The notes below the pieces were generated by a model that worked only from the letters and a program-made list of their open reading frames with translations, made no database searches and was not told the origin of the DNA. From Malachius bipustulatus (Eukaryota > Arthropoda > Insecta > Coleoptera > Melyridae), in contig OU342630.1 in the NCBI GenBank assembly GCA_910589415.1, positions 72,722,186-72,786,185 on the forward strand: a stretch of DNA of 64,000 nt, given 5' to 3'. Within the stretch, counting starts at the first letter, position 1, and each line of letters opens with the position of its first letter. Below, piece by piece: positions 44,701-58,200 of this stretch. The position numbers and the translations under genes were made by a program.

Positions 44701-46650
44701 TAAAAGTGGATGCGACTTAGGTAGACACTCAATAAATTAAGGTCCCATTATGAAGTATTCCATTGTATGCAGTTCAAATTTTGAGGCATTTTTAATTTAA
44801 TAACAACTTCAGTTGCATGCGATATTTTGAAAAATCAGCTTTTGCGGAATAAATGCATTAATTGTCGTAAAATGAAGCAATGTGTTTAAATTTCTATAGG
44901 ACCATATTTGAAATATTGAAAATTATGTGGGGATTGTAGCCAATTACACGAGTTTACTTTTTTTTCTTTTTAATAAACCCAAGCTTTCGAGCTTTTTTTA
45001 TATTTGTATAAAAAAAGATATTTGGACCATATTTGTATACAATTAAATTTTCTATGAGCAAGTCTCCTCCAAGGCCATGAAAAGTTTATGGATCGTTATT
45101 GTTTAAGTTTAAGCAACGTTGTTCATAAATTTTTGTAAAAATTTTCAGTATTGTGGCCAGTAATTATTACACAATGTTATCATTAAGATTTATTTTACTA
45201 AAATGTTATAAATTTTTTTTCTTATCGAATATACATAATAGGTAACACTTATTTCAAAAACCATAAAACATCGAATTATTCGAAAATCGGAAGTTTTGGA
45301 CTAATTATTTGACTGGACTAGGGTCCTCCACTAATTACCCTGTCCTCCCTAGAATTCAGGTTTCGAGGTTTGCTGCTCGGAGGCAGATGATTGTGTATGT
45401 GAGATGTGTATTGAGAATAGACGTCCCTTGAACTCAATAAAAAATTCCAATTAGCTACGGCGTTCAATGATCTGCGCATTACTACTACTATGTATATCTT
45501 CTGAAGTTCTGAGGTCATCTCCGCATCAAGTTATTGTTTGCTTTATATTTCCTTGCATTGCCATGCATCATCTTTGTTCAAGTTGGGTATTTTTTACTGT
45601 ACTGTATCTCTCGTGTTTCGTATCTCTCGTATTCCATCAAACTCGCTCATTTTTCGTGCAGTTGTATACAATTTATTATACGAAATAAGAAGTCAACAGT
45701 TACTTTTTAGAACACATATTTCTAATAGTGTGTCAAAATTGTATTAACTTCGCTAATAGGAATTTAAAACGAAGGTCATAAATCTAATCAATCAGAAAAC
45801 ATGCATAAGATATAGGTAAAGATTTAAGCTTTCCTTCTTGTTTTGACGACCTTGCAAAAGATACTGCATCACTGTATTATGATATTGATACAGCATTCCT
45901 TACAATTATTCATTCTTCACTTTGCTTGCAGAATTTTTTAATTTTTTAGAAAGTAAATTTGGATACTTTGATAAGAATATTTGTCATGGAATGTAAATTG
46001 TAATAATTAATTACCTAATAATTATTATTGTAAACATAAACTTTTTGACCTCTCATATAGAAGTCATAGAAATTTTGGCATGGAGCAACAAACTAAAGTC
46101 ATCCATTTTTGTTGGGAACGAATTTGCACTTCAAGCGACACTTACCTGCATGATTCACTATAATGAGTTTAGACTTTGGTTAGAGGAACCTTAAATCCTT
46201 GGGACGCTTCCCAAAGAATCATGGTTTCAGATGATTTCTATCCTTGCACTGTCTGTCTCGGTGATTGCTGTACACCGATCTAATGTTAATTTTGAATGGG
46301 TGCAATAACTGAAGATGTGCCGTTTTTTAAATGTCATTTTACATTCATATAGGTAAACATAATAAATATGACTACGTCACACGCATCGAAACGAAACTAT
46401 ACTGTTACTGTGGCTATCAAAATTCTGGTCCAGTTGAGTTCTTGCGCTGCACCAAAATCATTTTCAGTCATAAGTAGTCGGATTTCTGCCAGAATTGAAC
46501 TTTCTCAATAAAATTATCTTGTGAGATGTCTTACATTCCTTATTTTTAAGAATGAAAATTTCGTACATTTTACCAGGAATGCGTTAAATAATTAAAACAT
46601 ATTATTTTCTTGTCATAACTCTATTATACGAGTACTTTCTTTTCCATATT
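44701..46650. other. Intronic stretch without recognised genes
   Basis: AT-rich. Overlapping 66-73 codon frames around 45318-45747 lie on both strands and have no recognisable motif. One perfect NR5A-type site, CCAAGGCCA, at 45069-45077. A few such matches are expected by chance in 64 kb. Confidence 0.4.
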
Positions 46651-46659
46651 TTACCGAAA

Positions 46660-47060
46660 TCGACCAAAGTGTCACCGACCTTTCGGTGTGACTGTGATTC
46701 CTTCCAGTGTCAAGTTTCATGGGTAATGATAACGCTCACCGTAACATGACCAAGAGGCAACAACGCCGCTGCCAGGAGCTAGACCTGCTGATGTCATTGC
46801 CCCTTTCACCTAGTGTCTTCCTTTCCACTCTCTCCGAGCGTTGCGTAATCGGTCGGCGGCGCGTTTACCTTGGCAATGACCCATATTACTACTTATAAAT
46901 GTATTAATAGTAATGGTAATGTATTACAGTAATATTACTTCAGTGCCACTCTCTCTTACGCCGTTGTGGAAGTCATTAGCTGGAACGAGAAAGCGTTTCC
47001 TACCGTGACCGTTGCAGGTAACTTGAGTGTCGTGGTCGGTATTGGTAGACAAAATTTTTG
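46660..47060. other. GC-richer unique island in intron 1
   Basis: A CpG-containing block in an AT-rich intron. On the + strand an ATG at 46719 opens 59 codons rich in Arg and Leu, ending at 46898. A donor-like GCAG|GTAACT lies near 47020, so an alternative first exon is conceivable. Spliced to 54591 it would give an FTZ-F1 lacking the DNA-binding domain. There is no direct evidence; it may equally be an enhancer. Confidence 0.35.
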
Positions 47061-48084
47061 GGTAAGTGGTGGGGCGGATTTTCCTTAATATACGAGGGTT
47101 GACTTGACTGGGAAGTCTTACGTGCGTTGCGTTATATAACTTGGAAGTCTATTTATTTCTAGTGACCGCCTTTGTTTGTTTCTGAGTTACTTATGTTTAC
47201 TTTAGTGACAGGAAACTCTTAAAACAAAAAATGTGCTTGAAACGAATGTGAACTGATTTACTTGAGGTGTACTTGGTCAAATTATTGGTATTCAAATAGA
47301 TTTTTTTAGGTCTTCGATGAGAATTTCTACAGCAGAAGTGCACGAAATTCTTCAGATTAGACCTGAGCTTAGCTGAATCGATTATAAACTTCGTGTAAGA
47401 TGCAGGAGTGCCGAAATTCGCCATCTGTTTTTTATTTATTGTTAAGAAACTTACAGGAAAAATCTGCTTGCTTAAAAAATATGCTGAGTGCTTTTTTATT
47501 TTCTAGAAAATTGCGTATTTTCATTAGGCCCTACTTTATTACCTAAGTTGGATTTGATTAGGTGTGTTTTTGTGTCATGTATCCATTTTAGCTTATTGTG
47601 CAGGCTCAAAACTGGAAAAGAATGCATCCATCTCTAAATACCTGTGCCAATTGATAAAAACAAAAATCAATTAAAGATCCCTCGGCGTGTTTGATTTTTT
47701 GAGTTTCTTGTGTTTAACCCAAATAAGTTTTATCAAAAATACAAATAAAAATTCCCATAAATATGATTCCGGCTTTTTGTCACTAAGTCTAAGCGTACCA
47801 CTCATCTGATGAACGTTTGCATTCGTTCGCATTGCCGGAGAAAGCACCCCGCAGAATTCCTATGGAAATTGGCTCCCAGTTAAATTTGATGGAATTTTGG
47901 GGAACAGTAGTGGTAGTATTATAGGTATATTCGATTCGATCAGTAATTCAAAAGTCTCCATGGGCACAAGCCCACAGAAACTATCGTCTTCTCAAAATAT
48001 TCCTTTGAATATTGTTTTTTTCTGTCATACAGTTAATAATTAATATGACACGTGCATTTTGATGCACTTTTTGTATTCAGAATG
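47061..48084. other. Intronic stretch without recognised genes
   Basis: Nothing identified. TACGAGGGTTGACTTGACTG at about 47091 faintly recalls a mariner end but has no partner. Confidence 0.4.
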
Positions 48085-48860
48085 TACAGAGTGGTCCATC
48101 CAGGGTGGTCACTTATGTCCACCCCCGACATAAAAAATTTAAACTTTGAGGATTCGTGTGATGTTTCGTTGGGCCACATGCGATAAAAAACTGTAATTTG
48201 GTAGTAAAGTGGTCAAAATAAATTCAATTTTTCTTCAATATATCGGTAGAAATCGATTAATAAAATTGAAATTGCTGAAGAAAAATTAAAAAACTAATGA
48301 CTAGCCTTGAATTAAATAAAATACATAAAATATGGAAATGACAGGTAGAGTGATTGATATCATGGTAGCAATAAAAGTGACCAATAATCTGAATTGGATA
48401 TACCTACCATAAATCCTAAATAAAAATAGAACAGAATGTCCATTGGAGTTCAATGGCACACTACATTGGGGACTGTTTATTTAGCTGCTTGAGGATTTAT
48501 GGTAGGTTACTATCCCATTCAGATTATTGGTCATTTTTACTCCGACCATATATCAATCATTCTACCTGTCATTTTCATATTTTATATATTTTATGTAATT
48601 CAAGGTTTGTCATTAGTTTTTTGATATTTTTTTCAGCGATTTTTATTTTATTTCTAACGATGTATTGGAGAAAAGTTGTACTTATTTTGGTCACTTTACT
48701 ACCGAATTACAGTTTGTTATTGCTTGCGGCCCAACGAAAAAAATCTAATTATGCCATTCTATGCTCCTATATTAATCACACGAATCGTCAAAGTTTCAAT
48801 TATCTTTAAAATTAACCCCTCTTTAGGGGGTGGACATAAGTGATGGGCCACCCTGTCATA
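48085..48860. mobile_element. Palindromic element (~775 bp) with ~330-bp arms
   Basis: The left arm (TACAGAGTGGTCCATC, GGTCACTTATGTCCACCCCC, GACAGGTAGAGTGATTGATA, GACCAATAATCTGAAT) pairs with the right arm (ATTCAGATTATTGGTC, TATCAATCATTCTACCTGTC, GGGGGTGGACATAAGTGATG, GGCCACCCTGTCA). The 118-codon + frame at 48453-48809 is right-arm sequence read through and is not a gene. Confidence 0.85.
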
Positions 48861-51340
48861 TGCCAGATTGTAACAAAAGCACAAGCGTCTAGGCTACCGC
48901 TTGTTTAGAGCTAAAAAGAGGTGCATTTTATATTATTATTTTTAAGGTGTCCTGATCTTACCAGAAAGTAACCAGTGAGGTCAGCACATCTCCTTTTTTT
49001 AGTTCCAAACAAGCGGGTCACCTATAGATGCTTGTGTCTTTACGTTCTCACCTGGCATAAATGCATTCTGAACCCAGAAATTCCGGATACAAAAACATCA
49101 TACTTGTCAAGTTTCAACTTTCAAAATTAACTGTTATTCGCATTTTTCAAAACATATATTTGGATACCAAGTGTCATCTTGTTATAGGAAAAAATGCAGT
49201 TGATCTCTGCCCGTTGTGGAGACAATTCTTGCTCCCACACGTGACAAAATTTATTCGGCAATGCGAACAAATGCAATCGTTCGTCACATACCTAAGTTCG
49301 TCGTTGATGTATTATACTGAGCGCAAAATTTTGGGCATTGCCATGGAATTGAATGGTATTATAGACAATAATAAATTATGTACCTACTGATATAAATTTT
49401 TATTGTTTGTTCGAGTGTACACAAAGTAAGTACAATAAATGAAAATAAATCATGGTGATATGAACAAGAAGTACCTAATTAATAGGAATCAAGAAAACAC
49501 ATGGATAATGACAATAATATCTAATATTATTAGATATTAGAGTTTTGCATTGGTAGGTAATGCAAAAACCAGTCATTTCCAAAAACCAGGTCCAATTACT
49601 CCAATTAGTTTAAATTTTTCCGAAATGGCTGCTTTACAAATTAATGAACGTTTTTATATTTAATAAATTTAATACTCTACTTCATCACCTTTGTATTCGG
49701 TTTCATAATCATTAGAAACTCAAAAATCATAATAGGTCAAAATATTAAAAAAAAAATCCCTTTATATGGAAAAATTTCTAACTAAGACGCTGAAAGTAAA
49801 AGTAACGTGGCTGTGAATGTTTGAAAATTCTAAAATTACTTATAAATCGTCGGTGGCTCATCTATTAAAAAAAAATTGACATAAAAATTTCTAATGGTAC
49901 TTACGCCTACCATGAAGAATAATTTGAATGCACTAATTCCCTACTATACTATTAATTTTTGTTGTCTTGCGCTAAAAATGCCCATTAGAAAAAATATCCT
50001 TTTTCACGAGCCTTCGGATCCCACGAAGATAAAATACAATGAAAACGTGATCAGAATCGAGTTTCCTGAAAAGGATCCTGCTTTCTTCGAGCATTACATG
50101 AAAATTGTTGATTGATAAAGTGTCTCTTACGTTTCAGTGTAGCTTACGTCATAAAATATTCGTTTTGTGGGGTATGTGGTGTATCCATAACAAAAAAATA
50201 CATTCAAATCTAAGTATAAAGGTCCAACTTTTCTCACAAAAGTTCTCCTTTGAATATGAAGCTTTTGATCCTTTTTTCATAATCGAGAAAAGAAAGGATA
50301 AATGAGCTTGAAAATAAATTGAAGGTGTGGTCTAGTTCTATTACCGGTTAATTATCATCACTTATTTCTTTGACAACGTCGACGGTGGTGAGTTTCCTAA
50401 TACTTTATAGAATTATGTTAGGGACATAATCAACAATAATGATGATATAGGTAATGTAATACGTTACTGTCGAGGTTACTGTTTTCTTATAGGTATATCA
50501 GTTCGTAATTTTGCATTTCAGTATACGTTTATTGATTCAATTGGATATTGGATTAAATAATGGTTACCTATTTTTATGCGTAGGTACATAGGACTGCACG
50601 AGTTGCGTTATATATTATGTACATACCGACTTTGAAGAGGGAGAGTGATACTGATATACAGAGGAGAAAGTCGGATAGTGTCACAACGAAAATCTGATAA
50701 TTGTATTTGTAGACGTTGCGTTTCGATCGTTATTAGTTAATCTCTTTACAACGCAATAAGTAAACGATATTGTGTAGTATCAATTTCTTCCAAGTGAAAT
50801 TTGAAGGAAACAAAGTCGAAAAGTGTAAATATGATTTCACTTATGTGTGGGGGATATCTGTGAACAGCTTTTTTTATTATCTGAAATCTGTAAAACATGC
50901 TCTAAATAAATCCATCTTTAATCTTTTACTGTTTGCTATAAAATGCATCTGGTAAATGTCTCGAATTTGGGTCAAGCTAAATGAATTTCAAACCGAAATC
51001 TAAATAAACCAATCCACAAATTGATTATATCATCAACATATGAAAGCATTTTGCTCCATCACTTATCAGTTTCATAAACATTTATTGTCAAGAAATTGAA
51101 TTGCTTCACGCTACCATCATATAGCATGCTGCAAGCATTCTCCCAAGTAAAAATAAAGAAGCTGGAAAAAGAAATTTACTCCATTTTGACCATCTTTTAG
51201 ATTAGATTTTCTCTGTAAGTAGTGCATAGAGGTGCGTCGAGCTACACCCCGAGAATATGGGAAATGAACCGAACGAAAATTTGTTATAATCACGTGCCAA
51301 ACTCCATAATTATGTGCTCGTTTATTTAGATATTTTTTCC
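48861..51340. other. Intronic stretch with small unassigned open frames
   Basis: Frames at 49061-49390 (109 codons) and 49894-50115 are present. The latter ends FHEPSDPTKIKYNENVIRIEFPEKDPAFFEHYMKIVD, whose composition looks protein-like, but I recognise no family and no matching exon. No RNA gene seen. Confidence 0.35.
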
Positions 51341-51344
51341 ATGT

Positions 51345-51590
51345 CAAGCTACTCCCCCCACCACCCTAATTACACTGGAATGAGTTTGTCATCCGCTAGG
51401 AATTCTGTGCTCCAAGATTATCCCAAATGATTTTGCTCTAACGTTAAAACTGTAAAAGATATGAGACTTTCTAAAAATTTTGCCAATGCTAATTGCTAAG
51501 TATACCGCTCAGCTTAAAGCTACACCTCCCACCACCCAAATTACATCGGAATGAGTTTGTCATTCCCTAAGAATTGTTGTGCTAATTACC
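51345..51590 (+). repeat. Diverged direct repeat, ~175-bp period
   Basis: CCACCACCCTAATTACACTGG, then AATGAGTTTGTCAT (51358 on) recurs as CCACCACCCAAATTACATCGG, then AATGAGTTTGTCAT near 51531. Both are preceded by AAGCTAC and followed by a GGAATTCTGTGC/AGAATTGTTGTGC variant. It is an old local duplication. Confidence 0.7.
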
Positions 51591-54590
51591 TATGTGGTTC
51601 AAAATGATCCCTAATTTTAAAACTGAAAACGAAATGGAACTTATTTTATTCCGTGGCTAGTAGCTAGGTTGGTGACACTAAAGCATCATTAGGTACCTTT
51701 TTTACAACATAACTTATTTAGAAAAACTATCGTTTTATACTAAAAAGTTCCAATTGAAGCGTGAATTCCAATTCCAATTGAACTCTTCTCTCAAATTCAG
51801 GTTGCATTGTTTGGCCTTTTTTTTGTGTTGCATAATAATTTAAGATTTTATGACGTGACGACCCTCCCCCCCCCCCCTCAAAGTAAGACGACTATTGGTA
51901 TCTCTTGCTCTTGGTAGGTCTTCAAGTGGACAACCGCCAAGAAATATATATTCCTGTCTGTCTAGTTGGTAATTATATCAGAAGAGTTAATAATTAAAAA
52001 TTCCAGGCATGTCTCTTTTGACTCGTGCTAAATATGAAGTGGGCAGGATTTTTGTTGCAGACATAAAGCAATGGCACAGTAATAAAACGCATAAAGATTT
52101 CATGCATGCCAAGTAGTTACGTGCAGATACACACCGAAGGAGATTACAAAGACCAGACACGTGCCGAATCAGGTCAGGAGAGAGGTCAGCGCTGAAAAAG
52201 TATCGCATAGCAAGGAATTATGGTTTTAGTAGTTAATACTCTTGCATAGTCATTGAGCAATGAATAGTTTCTTTCTCTTTTCTTTGTCATTATTATACAT
52301 GACAAAATAGACAGATGTTCTCACGCATTGTGTGTGTTCGCGCGCCTACATTGAAACGCATTGTCCGTTTATTAATATGTCAAATATTGAGCAACAGAGG
52401 TCTCCATTTAAACCAGCGACAGTTGAGCAAGGGTCTGTAGGAATATAAACGATGTCGCATTTGTAATTTTGAAGAAAGTGGTTAAGTATATCGTAATGGG
52501 TGACGTCTGTGGAGCTGGATAATTTTTTTGGGCACCTGTAAAATGCTAATGCTATTCGCAGATGTCAAGCTGACAAGTTTCAGAACGTATTTCCTATAAA
52601 GGAACCGATCATCTTGCTTTAATTTGATAATTATTACAAACTCGTATAAGTTTGATTGGTTCTGCAGTTATTGCCATACGTTTTTAAAAGCAGATGGTAG
52701 AGTTAGTTGCTTACTTGGTAGTTACATCACATTACCTATAAAATGTTGCAAACGGTGATCGTGTAGCTGGGGTTATTGAAGTTTTAATTATTATTATTTA
52801 AATTGTATGTACCTACCTATAAAAAACTCGAAAATGTATAAAAAAGGAGCACTAACATGCCTTTTAACATACCTAAACATGGATCAACTTTCTCTGACCT
52901 TCCTTTAATTGCGTAATTTATAATCGCATGGAAAGAATATTTTATTGTTTTGCCATTGAAGTTATAAATAGCCAATGCATCGACCAGATCAGTGTGCCAG
53001 CAATTATAACATAATTGTGCTATGTTTATACATGGGTACCGGTGACATGCACCTATTTGTTTTTGGAACAACTCCATTACTGCAGTCAAGGATATCATCT
53101 AGCAGAGTAGGGAAAACTTCTCGACTCCTGACGTGTCTCCTCTTTGATATTATTTCATAGTTTTATTGCAGCGATCTTCTTCTTTGCGCCGATCTCAAAT
53201 TTGACTAAGTATTCTCTGGCGTTATAGACTTTTAATTCAATTTTGTATCAACCACTCTTTTGGTTATTGATAACTTATGTTTCGGATTCCGAGAACAACT
53301 GAAGTTGGAAGCGTTGCTTAAAAGAAATGAAAAGCTAATATGAGGAGGATAATAAAAGCTCGGAATATGACCCGGGAAACTATCAATTGCATCCGTCTCC
53401 ATACTTTTCGGTCATTGCTAGGCTTTTCCGCTGAATGACGACACTCTAAATCTGCTTTGGCGAATCCTTGATTTGATTTGGCATCCGTTGAACGTTTATT
53501 GTTAGTTTTACCTTGGTAGCGAGCTAAGACCCGACCAGACCAAACATACACATGTGTTTACTACCAAGTTCCGTGGCCCGCAGCTATGAGTATTACAATA
53601 ATTCACATTGCTACTTACTTACGTCTCGTCGAGGCTACTAGAATATGCTCGGAGACAAACTTTGAAATTCCGCACGGTTATTTTCGGTTCAGACTGATTT
53701 GTGGTCTTATATCCTCGGAAAAAATTTTAAGGGTGAAATGCTTTGAATGGATAATCTCTTCTAAAACTGGAAGGTACCAATTTTGTGCATCGCATTGCAC
53801 ATTACCAGCTCGATAAAAGCCAACATTTAAAAGTTATACATAAATATTACATATCAGGCCAGGACCTGATGCTGATGAGAACAAAAGTGAAATCGAGATA
53901 TTACTTCACTGTTGAAATATGCCCGTTTGAGTATTTGAACTTTCGTTTTGGTAAGCGCATGCTTCCATTTTCGATTGAGTAATATTTTCTGTTTCTGGTC
54001 ACTGGATTGTGTGTACACCGCTGTGTGTTTTGTCTAAATGTACGATTTCGTTGTTTCACATTGTTACTAAATTGAATGAGGGCGCGCTCACGCATAAGCC
54101 AGTTGTTAAACACGTGTCATTACTCAGTAACTCGCTTGTCGAGCTTCTGTAATATTTAATATGAAAAATGTGTACCTAAAAATTATAATAATCAACCGAC
54201 TGACATAATTCTTTTTTTAAATATATTTATACTGTTCTGATGTACTCGTATGTAGGTACGCGTACATAATTGCAGCAAAAGGACGTTAGTTGGAAACTAC
54301 AAACTACCTGATCGAATCTTGAAGATTTGTGAGTGAGATTGATAAGAAAGATAATAATAATTGAAATGCCACAAAAAGTCGGGCCAACGGGGAGTAATTT
54401 GTCAGAAATGCTGGTGCTATTATTACCCTTATCAATAATCAATAGCGCGTCGCTACCGAGTAGAATTGTTAGCCTAAATTTTATTTTTTCTTCTATCATG
54501 TTCCAAAAGAATTTTTATATCCCATTCGAGTTATATCAACGTGTAAATTCTCTGGAGAACTGTTGATATTAATATGTTATTTTTTTCCAG
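51591..54590. other. End of intron 1, no recognised genes
   Basis: A run of C (about 13) lies at 51865-51880. Several 60-93 codon frames on both strands overlap each other without motif support. Two AGGTCA half-sites lie near 52169 and 52182. The intron ends with a polypyrimidine tract and TTTTTTCCAG at 54590. Confidence 0.45.
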
Positions 54591-55276
54591 CTGTACGAGC
54601 AGATCGGATGAGAGGCGGCAGAAATAAATTCGGACCAATGTACAAACGTGACAGAGCTCGCAAGCTGCAAATAATGCGTCAACGTCAACTGGCGGCCCAA
54701 ACTCTTCGAGGCTCGCTGGGCGACGGCGGTATGTACAGTCAACCGGGCACATCACCATTCGCCAACATACACATCAAGCAAGAAATCCAGATACCGCAGG
54801 TCTCCTCTCTGACCTCTTCTCCCGACTCCTCGCCGAGCCCGATCGCGGTGGCGCTGGGCCAGGTGAACACCACCATGGCGCCGAGCTCGAACCAGCAGCC
54901 GGCTCTGCAGATCGTCGGTGTTCACGATGGGCACTCGATGATCATGGGGACGGAGGGCAAGATATGGTCGTCGGCGAACTCGACTACCACCACGTCACCT
55001 CACTCCCTCAGTCCCAAGTCCTTCCAGTTCGACGCGACGGTGCAAGGTGGTGGCGGCGGACAGCCACCCTCGTCCAAGGTCTCGCCCATGATCAGGGACT
55101 TCGTGCAGGCGATCGACGATCGGGAGTGGCAGAACTCGCTCTATGGCCTCCTGCAGAGCCAGACGTACAATCAGTGTGAAGTGGATCTGTTCGAACTTAT
55201 GTGTAAAGTGTTAGATCAGAACTTGTTCTCGCAAGTGGATTGGGCCAGAAACTCCATATTCTTCAAGGATCTCAAA
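54591..55276 (+). CDS. ftz-f1: FTZ-F1 exon with FTZ-F1 box, hinge and start of the ligand-binding domain
   Basis: Encodes residues 219-447 in continuation of the DNA-binding-domain exon. The first 26 residues (VRADRMRGGRNKFGPMYKRD and on) are the FTZ-F1 box, the C-terminal extension that contacts the 5' bases of the NR5A site. A hinge follows with IKQEIQIPQVSSLT..SPDSSPSPIA.ALGQVN (about 280-311), almost the same as in Drosophila. Its IKQE is a SUMO-type motif. Low-complexity Ser/Thr/Gly segments come next (346-380). From about 383 (SPMIRDFVQAIDDREW...VDLFELMCKVLDQNLFSQVDWARNSIFFKDLK) it is the first helices of the ligand-binding domain. The donor is AAA|GTAAGT after 55276, phase 0. The next expected segment (VDDQMKLLQ-like) is not found before 64000, so the exon(s) with the coactivator groove and AF-2 lie beyond the window. 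Confidence 0.97.
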
Positions 55277-58200
55277 GTAAGTACCTTCTTAACTTCAGCA
55301 GTTTTTCTTTTAGAGATCGCTTAGTCTGGTAATCTACGTGCTGTAATCTTCATGTTGATGGATATCCAAATCCATAATCGCCGCTCAACTCTTCGCTTTG
55401 TCGAAGTCGTAAGTTGAAGTTGAGTGAGAAACAACTATACTTCCGTTATGCGTACCCAAAGTTAGTGCCGTGCGCTGAGAATGTGGAACAGAAAAATTTT
55501 TGATGTCTTGAATGTTTCTCTCCCGTTTCGACTGTGATAGTAGCACGTATGGGGGGAGGAATCAGACTTGGTTACTGAAAAAAACTTCGTGATTAATGTT
55601 TCATGGCTTTGATTGCTCTTCTTTCAAACCTACCTGTATAATAACTTCCTAGCTGGAGATTCGATTGGAATTGATTATTCATCTGTTTTTCGTTTTGATT
55701 TCCTATTAGTTTGCTTAGCTCGCTTGTTTATTTCTTTAGAACTAATCGAGCTTATGACGTAATGCAAATGATAGGTTAGTGAACATTGTTAGTGTATGTA
55801 TCTAGCTTGAACTTTAATTCGTATGATTAGAAACCCACCCTATAAGTAAGCGAATCATGCATAACTAATGGCATGTGTGTCTATTTAGTAGAAGCCCACG
55901 AGCCCATGGCATTTAATAATTCCTAGGTACGGACACTCCTTTCTATTTTCACTCATAATCCCCATCATAACGTTTGGTTTGTTAGAGACACAATTCTGCG
56001 TAATCGGATTTACACTTTATAAATCCGTAGGTACATTGGCATGAACTGTGAAGAATGTTAACAATCTCATACCAACCACGTTAACCCTGTGCCCTATTTT
56101 GTATATTTCCATTTAAATAACTTGTATTTAAATGTTGTGAATCATTAATCCAACTATTTTCGTTTCTATAACAGCTTTCTACAACGCCATCTTCAAGAAT
56201 TCCTTAAGAGGATAAACTATCGCAAATATCGGCTGGTTGAACTTGAAAGTAGTAAGAACTGAACACTAATCCTGTTTGAGAAAACTTTTTTTAGGTATAT
56301 GCAGTTTGGATAGAATCAAAATAAACTTTTCAAAATTTCTTTTTTGTACTAGAGAAAATATTCTGTTCTATGCTTGAGTCCCCTTTTTTCTCCTGTGGAC
56401 ATCCTTATTTTGTTTTGTCCTGCCATTTTGTTCAGAGACTCTGCTCGTCGTATGAGATCTTGCCACCAACTCTGACATTCTTCAGGATTCGATCTTACCG
56501 CTGTTCCCTACTAAATGGGTCCAGCTACTACTAAAAAAATGGGTCCAACATACCTAAAATGAGCCCATGTGCACCTTCTGCTTCTTCTTCTTAGTCGGTT
56601 TTGACGTTTCCTTATGGACAGTTCGCCAGCTCATTTAGAACATCCGCAGTTTGTCTGTCTGGGACCTGGGAGCTGGCCGAGCTGTGAGCCATCTGCAGGT
56701 GTCTTAATTAGTGAATTTACTTCGGGTGGTGGAAGTTTATATTTTTTTCTTGTATTCCAGTAGATACTTTTGTGTGATCGTGATCGTGATCGATATTTAA
56801 TTCTTGCGCAATTTTACAATTTTTGATGGGGGTGTTAATATTGACAGATAGCACAGAGGATTTGGACTTTTCTCGCTCCCGGACAACAGAGGAGCATTAC
56901 ACAAACCGAAATTTTGCCTCGGATTATGCACCCAGGGATGTTGAAAGATGAGGTTATACAGGAAAGATTCATTCATTTGACCGTCATGACAGTCATTCGT
57001 TTGACCTGGCAATAATATTCTTGAAGTTGGTTTAGCTTTGATAATTTCACATACAGAAGAGTGTCTGTTATGTGTCTAGGATTGTTGCTGCTATACAATT
57101 TTACATGTTCCGGTTATCTAGTCGCCGCCGTTAGCTTACAATGATTATGGATGCATTGAAAATGTTGATAATGACTCATGAAACAATACGAGAGGATGTG
57201 CCATTAGATGTATTTAAATAGACGTCCTTGCAAACACTCGATTCTACTACAACTACAACAAACTACAACTGACTTAAAACAAACTATCCTACCACCTCTC
57301 GGCGGTGTATTGTGTATCAACGAGCGTGAAGCAACGAGAGAGAGAGAGATTGACTCAAACTCTTGTGTAGTAAGTAGTGTGGATAGGATAAGAGGAGGCA
57401 CTTTGTTTAATTTTATTTTAATCGCGTATCAATAACATCCATTTACTACGGTAATAATTCCACGTTAAATAGGTCAGTTTACACAGCGATAATAGTTAAA
57501 CTCAAGGCTGTGAAAATTCCAATTTGAGGCAAATTTCTCGGCGAGTTAATTTCGGACTGGAAGTCGAACGCACAAAGCCTTTTTCGACCGTGGATCTATT
57601 ATTGAATTCGGAACGTGAACTGCAGCGACTGAAAGGATTAATCGTTAGCCATGCAATGGCTGACCTAGATAGCAATTCAGCTCGAACATCGCAATTGAGC
57701 AACTGCAGCTTTACCAAATTGAGCTGTATTTAAATAATTCACCGATGGCGTGCCTGTGGCTGTGCTGTACGGCAATACCAAGAGACCTATTGCTAAATGT
57801 CGTGCCCAGGTGAGGTAACGCGATATTCTCTTCTCGCAGTACAGTACCCGTACCTACATTGTTGGTGTTGTCACAATACCTACGAGTACACTTTTCCTTC
57901 AAAGGGTTATTGTAATGTTAATTGTACCGTCTATTGTGGTGCCTCTCCGATCAACAATGCTAAATTTGTCTACACTTGGAGTTAGTTGTTCTCTAATGTA
58001 TTATGAGTCATGAAGAATTCATGGTTTGTTCTACAAAGTTTTCTTTATGCTTCTGCATAATAATCCAGGTGAAACTGGACACAACAACGTCCCAAAAGAT
58101 TTTTTAGAACATATTATTGCTCGGACCCTGTAACCTAGAATCTCGCTTAGAATATGTATACCTAACTAACTTAATTTATTTCTCGCAGGGTTTGAAGATT

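Larger units (their letters stand above)
19064..54590 (+). other. ftz-f1: ftz-f1 intron 1 (~35.5 kb)
   Basis: Donor GTGAGT at 19064 and acceptor TTTTTTCCAG ending at 54590. Joining G (19063) to CT (54591) restores an Ala codon and the NR5A sequence MKLEAVRADRMRGG without a gap, so I see no missing exon between them. The intron lies between the DNA-binding domain and the FTZ-F1 box. It is filled with transposons listed separately. No other host protein gene inside it is convincing. Confidence 0.93.

Noticed and set aside
45069..45077. Perfect NR5A site CCAAGGCCA (also at 58766-58774) as autoregulation
   Set aside because: About four matches to YCAAGGYCR are expected by chance in 64 kb on both strands, so two isolated ones carry no weight.
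47091..47120. Possible solo mariner end (TACGAGGGTTGACTTGACTG)
   Set aside because: Only the first seven bases match the intact mariner TIR well, and no inverted partner was found.
48453..48809. 118-codon open frame with hydrophobic stretches
   Set aside because: It lies wholly in the right arm of the 48085-48860 palindrome and reflects the complement of the left arm, not a gene.
49894..50115. 73-codon frame ending in a protein-like stretch (FPEKDPAFFEHYMKIVD)
   Set aside because: No family recognised, no convincing splice partners and no neighbour support. It could be checked with RNA-seq but is not annotated.
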